A stretch of DNA of 64,000 nt from Sporichthya brevicatena. GTDB taxonomy: Bacteria > Actinomycetota > Actinomycetes > Sporichthyales > Sporichthyaceae. The notes beneath the pieces are model-generated. The model was given only the letters and a program-made list of their open reading frames with translations. It had not been told where the DNA came from and ran no database searches. Below are positions 1 through 8,808 of this stretch, one piece after another; positions within the stretch are counted from its first letter, which is position 1; each line of letters begins with the position of its first letter. Made by a program: the position numbers and the translations under genes. The stretch is from positions 1-64,000 of the forward strand of contig NZ_BAAAHE010000036.1 in assembly GCF_039525035.1 (NCBI RefSeq), given 5' to 3'.

Positions 1-104
1 CCTGACCATGACCCCGAGCCTGGCCGAACTTCCCCTCAGATCACTTGATCAACACGCCCTAGGACCGGTAGTTCGCCGGGCGTGAGACGCACCTCGGCTG
101 ACCC

Positions 105-110
105 TAAGCT
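105..110 (+). promoter_or_regulatory. Candidate -10 box of a leaderless promoter
   Basis: TAAGCT lies 6 bases before the ATG at 117, a spacing that fits transcription starting at or next to the start codon. The GGGGAC between box and ATG is at best a weak ribosome binding site. The rest of bases 1-104 shows no gene. This is inferred from sequence pattern only. Confidence 0.4.
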
Positions 111-116
111 GGGGAC

Positions 117-1127
117 ATGCAGACCGAACCGCTGGACGCGTTGAAGCAGGCGATCCTGCACAGTTCCGACCTGGCGATGCGAGCGACCGCCGCACGGTTC
201 AATCTCGATCAACCGGCCGACCGCAAGCGATCGAGCACGATTCTCTCGCGGCTCTTCTTCGACCTTGCGAACCTGGCCGAGATCGAGCTGTTCATCGAGG
301 TGGGTGCACGGGAGGCCGCCGCCAGCACACGGGCAAAGGCCTGGTTCCCTGAAGCCCGGGTCGTCGCGTTCGAAGCCAGCCCTTACACGTACGAGAACAA
401 CTCCACGCGACTAGCGGGTAAGGGCATCGAGTACCACCACCTCGCCGCCGCGACCTCCTCTGGCGACGTGATCATCAACGTCCACCGTGACGAACGCGGC
501 GCGCCGATCGCCAACGGTGAGGCTTCGCTCCTCAAGCGCACCAAGTCGGCGCGCGACCGCGAGCACGGTTTCGAGGAGGTCCGAGTCCCCGCAGTCGCGC
601 TCGACGACTTCTTCGCAGCCGATCTCGGAATGCGTTCGGCCGTCTGGATCGATGTCGAGGGCGGCTGTGGACTCGTACTCCCCGGCGCGACCAAGTTGCT
701 CAGCAACGCGTCCGTCGTCATCGTCGAGGTCGAGGACCAGGCGTACTGGGGCGAAGAGCACTGGCTTCGCAGTCAGACGCTCTCCTTCCTCTACGACTTG
801 GGCCTGATTCCCGTTGCGCGGGACTTCGAATACGCCCACCAACACAACGTCGTCCTGCTGCGCCGCGAACTGCTCGATGGCCCCGGACCCTTCCGCGCCG
901 CCCTGGCCCGCTTCACCTCGACCGCGGTGCTGCCGACCGAGGCTCAACCGCAGCGCCAGGCGGAGTCGGCGCCGAGCACTCCCAAGCCGACTCCGGCGCG
1001 TTCCGCCGCGCCGAAGACCGGCCCGGAAAAAGCAGTCCGAGTGGCGAAGAAAGCCTTGCGTCGATCGAAGCGGTTGGCGCTTCGGGCCAAGCGCAAAGCC
1101 GCCGCCCTCCAGGCTCGTAGTCGTTGA
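117..1127 (+). CDS. FkbM-type SAM-dependent methyltransferase
   Basis: This 336-residue protein looks like an FkbM-family O-methyltransferase, a fold that methylates sugar or lipid-linked hydroxyls. A glycine motif (IEVGAR, residues 60-65) fits the SAM-binding loop. An acidic strand end (FEASP, 85-89) and the family hallmark IDVEG (178-182) follow in the expected order. The last 60 or so residues are rich in Pro, Ala, Lys and Arg and look disordered and strongly basic, unusual for the family and perhaps a membrane- or polymer-contacting tail. It lies 53 bases before a large glycosyltransferase on the same strand, so methylation of that enzyme's product is a reasonable inference. The acceptor is unknown. 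Confidence 0.8.
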   Translation: MQTEPLDALKQAILHSSDLAMRATAARFNLDQPADRKRSSTILSRLFFDLANLAEIELFIEVGAREAAASTRAKAWFPEARVVAFEASPYTYENNSTRLAGKGIEYHHLAAATSSGDVIINVHRDERGAPIANGEASLLKRTKSARDREHGFEEVRVPAVALDDFFAADLGMRSAVWIDVEGGCGLVLPGATKLLSNASVVIVEVEDQAYWGEEHWLRSQTLSFLYDLGLIPVARDFEYAHQHNVVLLRRELLDGPGPFRAALARFTSTAVLPTEAQPQRQAESAPSTPKPTPARSAAPKTGPEKAVRVAKKALRRSKRLALRAKRKAAALQARSR

Positions 1128-1180
1128 CCTTTCCCATCCCTGGGGTCGTTCTGCCCCCGCTTCGGAGCTAAGGCGCATTC

Positions 1181-3751
1181 GTGGACCAAGGTGACAACCT
1201 GTTCCCCCGCTACCGGTTCTCTGTGGTGGTCGCGGTCTACAACGTCGAGCAGTATCTCGACGAATTCCTGCAGTCCTTGGACAAGCAGACCTTTCCTCGA
1301 GAGCGCTACGAGGTCATCCTCGTCAATGACGGGTCGACGGACGGCTCACTCGCCAAGCTCGAGGCCTGGGCCAGACGGAATCCGGAGCACACCAAGGTCC
1401 TGTCGAAACCGAACGGCGGCCAGTCATCGGCGCGAAACCGCGGTCTGAACGTCGCGGCCGGCGAGTGGGTGACCTTTCCCGACCCGGACGACATCCTCGA
1501 CCCGGCCTACCTCAAGCGGGTCGACAAGTTCCTGACGACCAACCCCGAGATCTACATGGTCGCCACGAACCGCATCAACTACATCGAGAAGACGGGGAAG
1601 ACTGCACCGCACCCGCTCGCCCGCCAGTTCGGCAACCGCAACCACGTGCGGGATCTGACCACCGATCCGGACTACTTTCACGGCAGCGCGCCCGCGGCGT
1701 TCTTCCTGCTGGACTCCTTGAACGAGACCGGCCTCCGGTTCGACGAGGAGCTCAGGCCGCGATTTGAGGACGGGCACTTTTGCAGTCGCTATCTCCTGCA
1801 GCGGAAGCGTCCCATCGTTGGCTTCGCTTCCAACGCTAAGTACACGTACCGCAAGCGCGCCGACGCCAGTTCGACGCTGTCGAAAGCAGACCTCGACCCC
1901 GGGCGATACACAACCGTGGTGGAGCGCGGATACCTGGATCTTCTGAAGACGGCCCAGGCCAAGCTCGGCTCCGTCCCGGGATGGCTCCAGACCTTCGTGC
2001 TCTACGAGCTGTGGTGGTACTTCGACTCGGAGGACCGCTTCACGTCCGCTGAGAACGCCGCCCACGGCGAGGTCGCCGACGAGTTTCACCGGTTGCTCCC
2101 GCAGTTGCTCGTGCACATCGACCCCGACCGCATCAGCTCGTTCTCTTTCCGGCCGTTCAAGCCGGACTGGCGCGACGCACTGCTGCACGGATATTCGGAT
2201 GCGCCCTGGCATCAGGACTACGTGACCGTGGACTGGCGCGACAAGCAGCAGGGACTCGTCCGCGTCTCCTTCCGGTACACCGGTGCCCTGCCTCGAGTCG
2301 ATTACTACGTGGAGGGGGCGCCAACGGAACCTGTCGCCGCGAAGTCACGGTCCATCACGTACTTCGAGCGAACCTTGCTGTTCGAACGCATCGCGTGGTT
2401 ACCCTTAGGCGCTCTGCGCGTGAGCGTGAACGGCCGAGATCTCGCCATCAAACTGAAAGACCCGGCGAGCGAACTCCGGTCAGCGCCACGAGGTTGGTTG
2501 ACCCGTCATGTGCCGACGGGCAAGCCGGTCGTAGCCCGCGACCTTCTCAACCCGGAGCAACTCCGGACCGACGCGCTGGTTCGCTTGAGTCAGTCGGCCC
2601 CCGTCAAGCGGACGTTCCTTGACGCCTGGGTCCTGATGGACAGGATTACGGAAGCCGATGACAGCGCCGAGCATCTCTTCCGTTACTTGCGGCGGAAGCA
2701 CCGCGAGATCAACGCATGGTTCGTGGTGGACGCGGCGTCACCGGACTACGAACGGTTGCGCAAGACATACCACCGCCGCGTCGTCGCCCACGGATCAACG
2801 ACGTGGAAACTCTTGATGCTCAACTGCGCCCATTTGATCTCGTCCCATATCGACGAACCGATTGTCCGCCCGCCGGAAATCCTGCCGATCCTTCCCCGCC
2901 CCCAGTGGCGTTTCACGTTTCTCCAGCACGGCGTCATTCGCGATGACATCTCGGCCTGGCTGAACACGAAGCACATCGATCTCATGATCACAAGCACACC
3001 GGCCGAGCATGCGTCGGTGACCGGCGATCCTTCTCCGTACCGGCTGACAGAGAAGGAAGTGAGGATGACCGGACTGCCACGCTTCGACCTGCTGCGCCGC
3101 GCCGGAGAGGCCTGGCCGGGAGAGAAGCGCAACCTCGTCCTGGTCGCGCCGACGTGGCGGAACTGGCTGAACCCGGGATCCGGACCGGACGGATTTCAAG
3201 AGGCGGCGGCCGCCTTCGTCAAGTCCGAGTTCGCCGTGGAGTGGCGGGCACTGCTCACCGCTCCCGAGCTCCGGGATCGCGCGGAGAAGGGCAACCTCGA
3301 GATCGGTTTGCTCCTGCACCACAATCTGCAACGATTGGCGCCGGCGCTGGACCTGCCTTCGTACATCAAGCCCCTGCGCTTCGCGAGCGGTCTCACGCGG
3401 GAGCACTTCGCCCGCGCCCGTGTCCTCGTCACGGACTACTCCTCAATGGCGTTCAACGGCGCCTTTCTGCTGCGGCCGGTCGTGTACTTCCAGTTCGATC
3501 ACGAGAGGGTTTTCGCCGGCGGTCATCTGGGGCGGCTGGGCTACTTCGAGTACCGACGGGACGGCTTCGGGCCCGTGACGACCGACCGATCGAGCGCTAT
3601 CGGTGCCGTATGCGAAGCACTCGACCGGGGGCCGGACCCGGCCCCCGACTACCTAGGGCGAATGGAGGCTGCGTTCCCGATGCGGGATGGTCAGAATCGA
3701 GCCCGTGTCGTCGCTGCGATCAAAGAGTCGGCGCAGCCGTACAGCTCCTGA
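1181..3751 (+). CDS. GT2 glycosyltransferase fused to CDP-glycerol-type polyol-phosphate transferase
   Basis: This 856-residue fusion starts at GTG. Residues 12-250 are a family 2 glycosyltransferase with a nucleotide-binding VNDGSTD (48-54) and an acidic PDPDD (100-104) in the DxD position. A beta-rich linker of about 200 residues follows. Residues 490-845 resemble TagF/TagB CDP-glycerol glycerophosphotransferases, with LQHGV near 581 and VLVTDYSSMAFN at 748-759. It should act at the inner membrane face, building a glycan-polyol-phosphate polymer like a teichoic acid. A close paralogue lies at 4769-7318. Its stop is only 7 bases from that of the convergent methyltransferase gene. Donor and acceptor cannot be read from the sequence. 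Confidence 0.82.
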   Translation: MDQGDNLFPRYRFSVVVAVYNVEQYLDEFLQSLDKQTFPRERYEVILVNDGSTDGSLAKLEAWARRNPEHTKVLSKPNGGQSSARNRGLNVAAGEWVTFPDPDDILDPAYLKRVDKFLTTNPEIYMVATNRINYIEKTGKTAPHPLARQFGNRNHVRDLTTDPDYFHGSAPAAFFLLDSLNETGLRFDEELRPRFEDGHFCSRYLLQRKRPIVGFASNAKYTYRKRADASSTLSKADLDPGRYTTVVERGYLDLLKTAQAKLGSVPGWLQTFVLYELWWYFDSEDRFTSAENAAHGEVADEFHRLLPQLLVHIDPDRISSFSFRPFKPDWRDALLHGYSDAPWHQDYVTVDWRDKQQGLVRVSFRYTGALPRVDYYVEGAPTEPVAAKSRSITYFERTLLFERIAWLPLGALRVSVNGRDLAIKLKDPASELRSAPRGWLTRHVPTGKPVVARDLLNPEQLRTDALVRLSQSAPVKRTFLDAWVLMDRITEADDSAEHLFRYLRRKHREINAWFVVDAASPDYERLRKTYHRRVVAHGSTTWKLLMLNCAHLISSHIDEPIVRPPEILPILPRPQWRFTFLQHGVIRDDISAWLNTKHIDLMITSTPAEHASVTGDPSPYRLTEKEVRMTGLPRFDLLRRAGEAWPGEKRNLVLVAPTWRNWLNPGSGPDGFQEAAAAFVKSEFAVEWRALLTAPELRDRAEKGNLEIGLLLHHNLQRLAPALDLPSYIKPLRFASGLTREHFARARVLVTDYSSMAFNGAFLLRPVVYFQFDHERVFAGGHLGRLGYFEYRRDGFGPVTTDRSSAIGAVCEALDRGPDPAPDYLGRMEAAFPMRDGQNRARVVAAIKESAQPYSS

Positions 3752-3758
3752 CGTTCCG

Positions 3759-4670
3759 TCAGTTCGGTACCGAGGACGGAACGAACAGAACATCCGTCGT
3801 GCGATCGATGTTGCTGACTTCGACAGGCTCGCCGGCCAGGTTCAGCGTGCGGTAACCGATCTGCTCCAGCGCCCGGAACATGGCAACTTCCTCCTCCCAT
3901 GCAGGGTGATGGCATCCCCAACCGATCTCGCACAGGATCACCGGCTTCGGGTCCCACTTCTCCAACGACGGAAGCAGCCCTTGGAGGACGCGGTACTCCG
4001 CTCCCTCCACGTCGATCTTGATCAAGGAAGGACGCTCCTCGATGCCCAGGCCGTCGAATCGTCGGATCGAGACCGGTTGACGCCGCATATCGGGTTGCGC
4101 CTGCTCCGAGACCAGGGTGTTCCACCCGAGGTTGCCGTTCGCCGAGATGTGGATCTCGGTCTCGACATCTGCGTCGCCGAGCCCCACCCGATAAACGGTC
4201 CAGGCGAATCCCGCCGAGGCCAAGTACTGCTCGCTCAGACCGGCGAGGTGCTCCACCGGTTCGAACAGGTGCGCCGTGCCGCGGAACCCGAGCACGCGCT
4301 CCAGGGTCGTGACGAAGTAACCGATGTTGGCCCCGACATCGAGGACCGTGCCGGAGCGGTCGAGGTAGGGCGACACGGCGTTTGCCAGAGCCTCGTAAGT
4401 ACGTTCGCGTCGCGCGAAGAAGGCGATCGCCTGGTCGAGCGCCACGTCCGTCGCGGTCGGGATCACTGCCGCGGGCTTCGCCGGCGCCTGCCGGTCGCGC
4501 CGCGTCACTGCCCGGGCTTGGCGCTCTGCACGCCGTGCCCGGTCCGCCGCCGCGAGGACGTCGGGATAGATCGTCAGCGCCGCCCGTCGGCGCAGCTCGT
4601 CCACGACGGCGCGGCCTCCGTCACGCCGCGCCAACACGTACGCACCCCGAAGCTGTTTCGGCAGACTCAA
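3759..4670 (-). CDS. FkbM-type SAM-dependent methyltransferase
   Basis: I chose the TTG at 4670 because CAGGAGGG sits just upstream of it. The open frame runs on to 4844 but would then overlap the previous gene. The resulting 303-residue protein has a basic, charged N-terminus of about 75 residues. It then has a clear SAM-binding DVGANIG (111-117), LFEPV (135-139) and the FkbM hallmark IDVEGAE (219-225). It is the better-preserved FkbM of the two here. It lies 98 bases downstream of the second GT2-polyol-phosphate transferase fusion and is probably cotranscribed with it, which points to methylation of the same surface polymer. The substrate is not known. Confidence 0.82.
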   Translation of the reverse strand: MSLPKQLRGAYVLARRDGGRAVVDELRRRAALTIYPDVLAAADRARRAERQARAVTRRDRQAPAKPAAVIPTATDVALDQAIAFFARRERTYEALANAVSPYLDRSGTVLDVGANIGYFVTTLERVLGFRGTAHLFEPVEHLAGLSEQYLASAGFAWTVYRVGLGDADVETEIHISANGNLGWNTLVSEQAQPDMRRQPVSIRRFDGLGIEERPSLIKIDVEGAEYRVLQGLLPSLEKWDPKPVILCEIGWGCHHPAWEEEVAMFRALEQIGYRTLNLAGEPVEVSNIDRTTDVLFVPSSVPN

Positions 4671-4768
4671 CGTGCCCTCCTGAGCGTTGTTCGGAGTGTC
4701 ATTCCCTCCTGTTCGCCGTCGACACCCCCGGCGGGGCGCGATGGTGGACGAGACCCTATTGGCTTCGA

Positions 4769-7318
4769 TCAAGCTCGAGAAGGGGTCGACAGGGAGCTGC
4801 CCTGGGCCGACGACTGGATCGCGTCGAAAACGCGCTCGCAGCACCGGCCATCACGAGTTGGGAAGGCCGCACCGATCCGCTGCCGGTACTCCTCGGCTGG
4901 GGAGGGTCCGCGACGGACTGTGTCGACGATAGCGGCCACAGCCTCGTCCAGCTTGTGAGTCACCGGACCGAACCCCTGCGACGAGTACTCGTAGTACCCC
5001 CGCCGACCTACATGGGCTCCGCCGAACATCGCATCGGCGTCGAACTGGAAGTACACGACAGGACGGTCGATGTAGGCGGCGTTGAAGGCCATCGAGGAGT
5101 AATCCGTCACGAGCACGCGGACACGGGCGAACAGTTCGCGGACATCCTGGTCCTGGAAGGAGAAACGGATGACGGAATCTGGCAGGCGCAGGTCGTCGGC
5201 CACGGCCTCCAGGTTCGGGTGGAGCAACGTTGCAACCTTCAGCCCAGTCTCCGCCGCCAACTGGCCGAGTTCCGGCGCGCCGATCAACGAGCGCCATTGG
5301 GTGGCGAACTCGGTCTCAGCGAATCCGTCAGCCGCGACCCGCCGTTGCGATCCCACGGCGACCGGTCGGACGAGCCAGTTCCGCCAGGTGGGCGCGATTA
5401 AAATGAGATCACGCGCCTCCGGCGCCACCTGAAGCCCGGCCTCGCGAACGCGGTCAAACCGTGGGAGGCCGGTCAGGACCGTCTCCTTCGTCGTGTAGAC
5501 GTACCGGGTTCCGTCGCCACAGACCGACTCGTACTCGTCCGGTGTGCTGGTCACGAACACCGAGATGTTCTTGGGGTTGAGCCAGCCTGAAAGGTCGTCC
5601 TTGATGACGCCGTGCTGCAGGAAGGTGAACCGCCACGTCGGCGACGGAATCAGGGACTTCAGCGCGGCCGGGTTCGTGATCGCGGCGTCCGCGTGCGACG
5701 AGATCAGGTGCTCACAGTTGAGCATGAGCAACTTCCACCGGAGGGAACCGTACGGAATGACCCGGCGGATCTTCTCCCTGCGCAACCGCTGGTGATCCGG
5801 CGTGCCCTTCTCGATGACGAACCATGCGTTGGTCTTCGGGCGGTTCTCCCGTATCCACCGGAAGAGATGCTCGCCGCTGTCGTCCGCGTCGTGCACGCGA
5901 TCGATCAACACCCAGGATTGGCGCAGGTAGTGCCGGGCCACCCGGGTACGAGCGAGGCGCCGCAGGAGTTCGTCCTGCGAGGGGAAGCGCTTCTTGGCAG
6001 CCTTCGGTTTCACCCAGCCCGGCGGCTTGTCACGGAGCGGCGGTCGCGGGTCCGACCCGCGCAGCTCGACGGGCGCACCGTCGAGGGAAACGGTGGCCTC
6101 GCCCCTCGGCACCCACACGATCCGCTCGCGGAGCATCAGTCGATCGAAGTAGTCCAGGTCCCGGGTCTTGGCATGAACCGGGGCCACGGCCGTGCCGTCG
6201 ACGACCAACTCCTCCGCCGGCAGATCGCCGGTGTAGCGGTACCGGATGCGGTCGAGCTGGGCCCGCCGGTCCCTCCGGTCGCGCACCACGAACGTGGGGC
6301 GCCAGGGGTCCGTGGAGTAGCCGTGCGCGAGGACTTCCCGCCAGAGGTACGGGAACGGGCGGGCGTTGAAGTTCTCGATCACTTCGGCGTCGAGGTGGCT
6401 CACGATCTGAGCCATCAGGGCGTGGAACTCGGCGGCGACGTCGCCGCGGGGTCCACCACCGCCACCGCTCTGCCGATCCTCGTAGGAGAACAGCCACGAC
6501 AGGTCGTAGATGACCTGGTTCTGCAGCCACAACGGGACACCGGCCGGACGCTCGGCCGCGCGGCGGAGCAGGTCGAGATAACCCCGCCGCGGCACGGTCG
6601 TGTAGCGCCGGGGGTCGGTGAAGACCACCTCCGACGTCGAGTCGCTGCGCCGTCGGTACAGATACTCGGCGGAGGCCAGGAAGCCGACCTGCGGGGCGCC
6701 CACCGCCAAGAGGTACCGGCCCAACATGTGAGCATCCTCGAAGCTCGGCCGCAGTTCCTCGTCGAACTCGATCCCGAGTTCATGCACCCGGCTCAGCGGC
6801 AGGAAGGCGCAGGGCGCGCTGCCGTAGAACAGAGAGGGGGACGAGTCGAGATCCACCAGCCGGTCGCCGAGCGCGAAGTGGTGGTCCAGCGGATGCTCGG
6901 CGCGCTCGCCGGAGGGCTCCAGCACGAGGGTGCGCCGACATCCCACGAGGTCGGCGCTCGGGTTCGCCCGGAGGAACTCGTCGACCGCAGTCAGGTACCC
7001 CGGGGCGATCATGTCGTCGGGGTCGGTGAAGGTGATCCATTCCCCCCGGGCCTGCCGCATCCCCTGGTTCCGAGCGGACGCAGCGCCACCGTTGGTCTTC
7101 GTCAGCACCGTCACCAGTCCGGGCCGGCGCTCGCCCCAGGCCCGGAGCCGGGCGAGGGAGTCGTCGGTCGAGCCGTCGTCGACGGCGATGACCTCCACCC
7201 GGTCCAGGGGAAACGTCTGAGCCTCGATCGACGCGATGAAATCGTCGAGGTAGGGCGCGACATTGTAGACCGCGGAAACGATCGAGAACCGCGGCGAGCC
7301 AGGAGCTGCAGACGTCAT
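4769..7318 (-). CDS. GT2 glycosyltransferase fused to CDP-glycerol-type polyol-phosphate transferase (paralogue)
   Basis: This 849-residue protein has the same architecture as the product of 1181-3751. The N-terminal GT2 domain has VDDGSTD (46-52) and TDPDDM (98-103). A middle beta-rich segment follows. The C-terminal TagF-like domain has LQHGV near 567 and VLVTDYSSMAFN near 734. The two copies are similar along their whole length, so they come from one duplicated fusion rather than two separate fusions. Each has an FkbM gene on its own strand, upstream in one pair and downstream in the other. A role in making a phosphopolymer on the cell surface is inferred. Confidence 0.82.
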   Translation of the reverse strand: MTSAAPGSPRFSIVSAVYNVAPYLDDFIASIEAQTFPLDRVEVIAVDDGSTDDSLARLRAWGERRPGLVTVLTKTNGGAASARNQGMRQARGEWITFTDPDDMIAPGYLTAVDEFLRANPSADLVGCRRTLVLEPSGERAEHPLDHHFALGDRLVDLDSSPSLFYGSAPCAFLPLSRVHELGIEFDEELRPSFEDAHMLGRYLLAVGAPQVGFLASAEYLYRRRSDSTSEVVFTDPRRYTTVPRRGYLDLLRRAAERPAGVPLWLQNQVIYDLSWLFSYEDRQSGGGGGPRGDVAAEFHALMAQIVSHLDAEVIENFNARPFPYLWREVLAHGYSTDPWRPTFVVRDRRDRRAQLDRIRYRYTGDLPAEELVVDGTAVAPVHAKTRDLDYFDRLMLRERIVWVPRGEATVSLDGAPVELRGSDPRPPLRDKPPGWVKPKAAKKRFPSQDELLRRLARTRVARHYLRQSWVLIDRVHDADDSGEHLFRWIRENRPKTNAWFVIEKGTPDHQRLRREKIRRVIPYGSLRWKLLMLNCEHLISSHADAAITNPAALKSLIPSPTWRFTFLQHGVIKDDLSGWLNPKNISVFVTSTPDEYESVCGDGTRYVYTTKETVLTGLPRFDRVREAGLQVAPEARDLILIAPTWRNWLVRPVAVGSQRRVAADGFAETEFATQWRSLIGAPELGQLAAETGLKVATLLHPNLEAVADDLRLPDSVIRFSFQDQDVRELFARVRVLVTDYSSMAFNAAYIDRPVVYFQFDADAMFGGAHVGRRGYYEYSSQGFGPVTHKLDEAVAAIVDTVRRGPSPAEEYRQRIGAAFPTRDGRCCERVFDAIQSSAQGSSLSTPSRA

Positions 7319-7330
7319 GGAGCGCTGACG

Positions 7331-8764
7331 CTACCGGGCGGGCTTCTCGTCCCGCTGCCAAACCCGGACCCAGTCGACGAGCATGCTGGTCGGGAGGCTG
7401 TCGTCGTCCAGGCGAGGGGTCTCCCACGCGGAGGCGAGCATGCTCAGGATGATCGCCTGCTCCCGGTGGGAGATGCCGACCTTGACGCGGGAGGTCTCGA
7501 TGCCGTCCATCCGGAAGATGTACTCGGTCGGGGTCCACTCGACCGAGTAGATGTGCCAGTCCTGGGACGGGAACCGGCCCTTCGGCAGGAGCTGGCCGCT
7601 CTTCTGCCCGCCACCGGTCTTGACGTTGGTGATCGTCCCGTCGGCCTCGCGGCGGGGCCAGTAGACGTAGCTGTGGTAGTCGCCGTTGCCGAAGTCGTCG
7701 CCGAAGTACTCGACGATGTCGACCTCCGCGCCCTTCTCCGCCGGGTCGTCGGGCGCGGGGCTGGCCGGGCCGGTCCCGGGCGCCGGGTAGAGCCAGAACG
7801 CCGAGTGGACGCCGTCGTTGGGGTGCACCTTCATCCGCGCGGCGAAGATGCCGTAGGTGAAGTTCTTCGCCTGGTCGGTGCCGATCTGGCTCGTGAGGAA
7901 CTGGCCGTCCTTGCACTTCTCGGTCTTCAGGGGCTTCTTCGAGGTGTCCCAGCTGGCGAACATCTCCAGGACGCCGCCCTTGACCTTGTTCTGCGACGGG
8001 TCGTTGACCGTGCAGGGCCGGTACGAGGTCCACATCCGCCAGTGCGGCTTCAGCTCGGTCCCGTCGAACTCGTCGCCCCACACGAACTTCCACGGCGTGC
8101 CGCGGACGACGGCGGTGACGAGTTCCTCGGCCTTGTTCTCGCCCTCGCTCCGGGCGCGATACTCGGTGTCGGCGTCCGCGGACGCCGGCAGGCGAAACGC
8201 GAACTCGCCGTTCTCGTCCTGCTGCCCGGAGGCGACCTTCGACCACGAGCCGCCCTTGGTCCTGCTCTCGACGACCACCGGCGCGCCCTTGCGGGACGGG
8301 GTGAACGCGGCGACGCCAGGCACCAGCTCGGTCTTGCCGTCGGGGCGCAGTCCGATCGCGGGCCGGATCAGCAGCGTGCCGCCGCTGTCGTAGGTCCGCA
8401 GCTCGACCTGCTCGGAGATCCGCGTCTTGTTCGACCCGGTGCTGACCGCGACGACCCGGTACGTTGTCGGCTCGGAACCGGGCTCGAGCTGAAAGCGGAA
8501 GCTGTTGTCCTCGCCGGAGGTCGTGGACTCCACCTGCTCCCAGGCCGAACCCGCCAGGCGCTCGAGGTTGACCGCACGGCCGGCCGGTCCGGCCTTGCCG
8601 GTGATCGCCACCGTCTCACCGGCGAGCGGCTTGCGCGGCTCCACGGAGACCTCGAGTGGCGGGCCCTCGCCCACCGCCGTCTTCTCGTCGCCCCCGCCGC
8701 CGCAGGCGGCGAGGCCGAGCAGCAACAGCAGGACGACGAACAGCCCGGAAGCCCTGACCTTCAC
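7331..8764 (-). CDS. Secreted GH16-family lipoprotein
   Basis: The GTG start has GGAGG 7 bases upstream. A type II signal peptide ends in the lipobox LAAC, so Cys21 is probably lipidated and holds the protein on the outer face of the membrane. Residues 25-225 hold two beta-sandwich-like modules. From about 230 a glycoside hydrolase family 16 domain follows, with the catalytic EVDIVE at 347-352 (nucleophile and acid/base Glu both present). GH16 enzymes cut or transfer beta-1,3/1,4-glucans and related polysaccharides. The stop lies 12 bases from the start of the upstream transferase fusion. A role in trimming or cross-linking the locus polysaccharide is inferred. Confidence 0.85.
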   Translation of the reverse strand: MKVRASGLFVVLLLLLGLAACGGGGDEKTAVGEGPPLEVSVEPRKPLAGETVAITGKAGPAGRAVNLERLAGSAWEQVESTTSGEDNSFRFQLEPGSEPTTYRVVAVSTGSNKTRISEQVELRTYDSGGTLLIRPAIGLRPDGKTELVPGVAAFTPSRKGAPVVVESRTKGGSWSKVASGQQDENGEFAFRLPASADADTEYRARSEGENKAEELVTAVVRGTPWKFVWGDEFDGTELKPHWRMWTSYRPCTVNDPSQNKVKGGVLEMFASWDTSKKPLKTEKCKDGQFLTSQIGTDQAKNFTYGIFAARMKVHPNDGVHSAFWLYPAPGTGPASPAPDDPAEKGAEVDIVEYFGDDFGNGDYHSYVYWPRREADGTITNVKTGGGQKSGQLLPKGRFPSQDWHIYSVEWTPTEYIFRMDGIETSRVKVGISHREQAIILSMLASAWETPRLDDDSLPTSMLVDWVRVWQRDEKPAR

Positions 8765-8808
8765 TCTTTGCCTCCCCGTGAGTTGCGGGTCAGCCTAGAG
8801 GCAGATGA

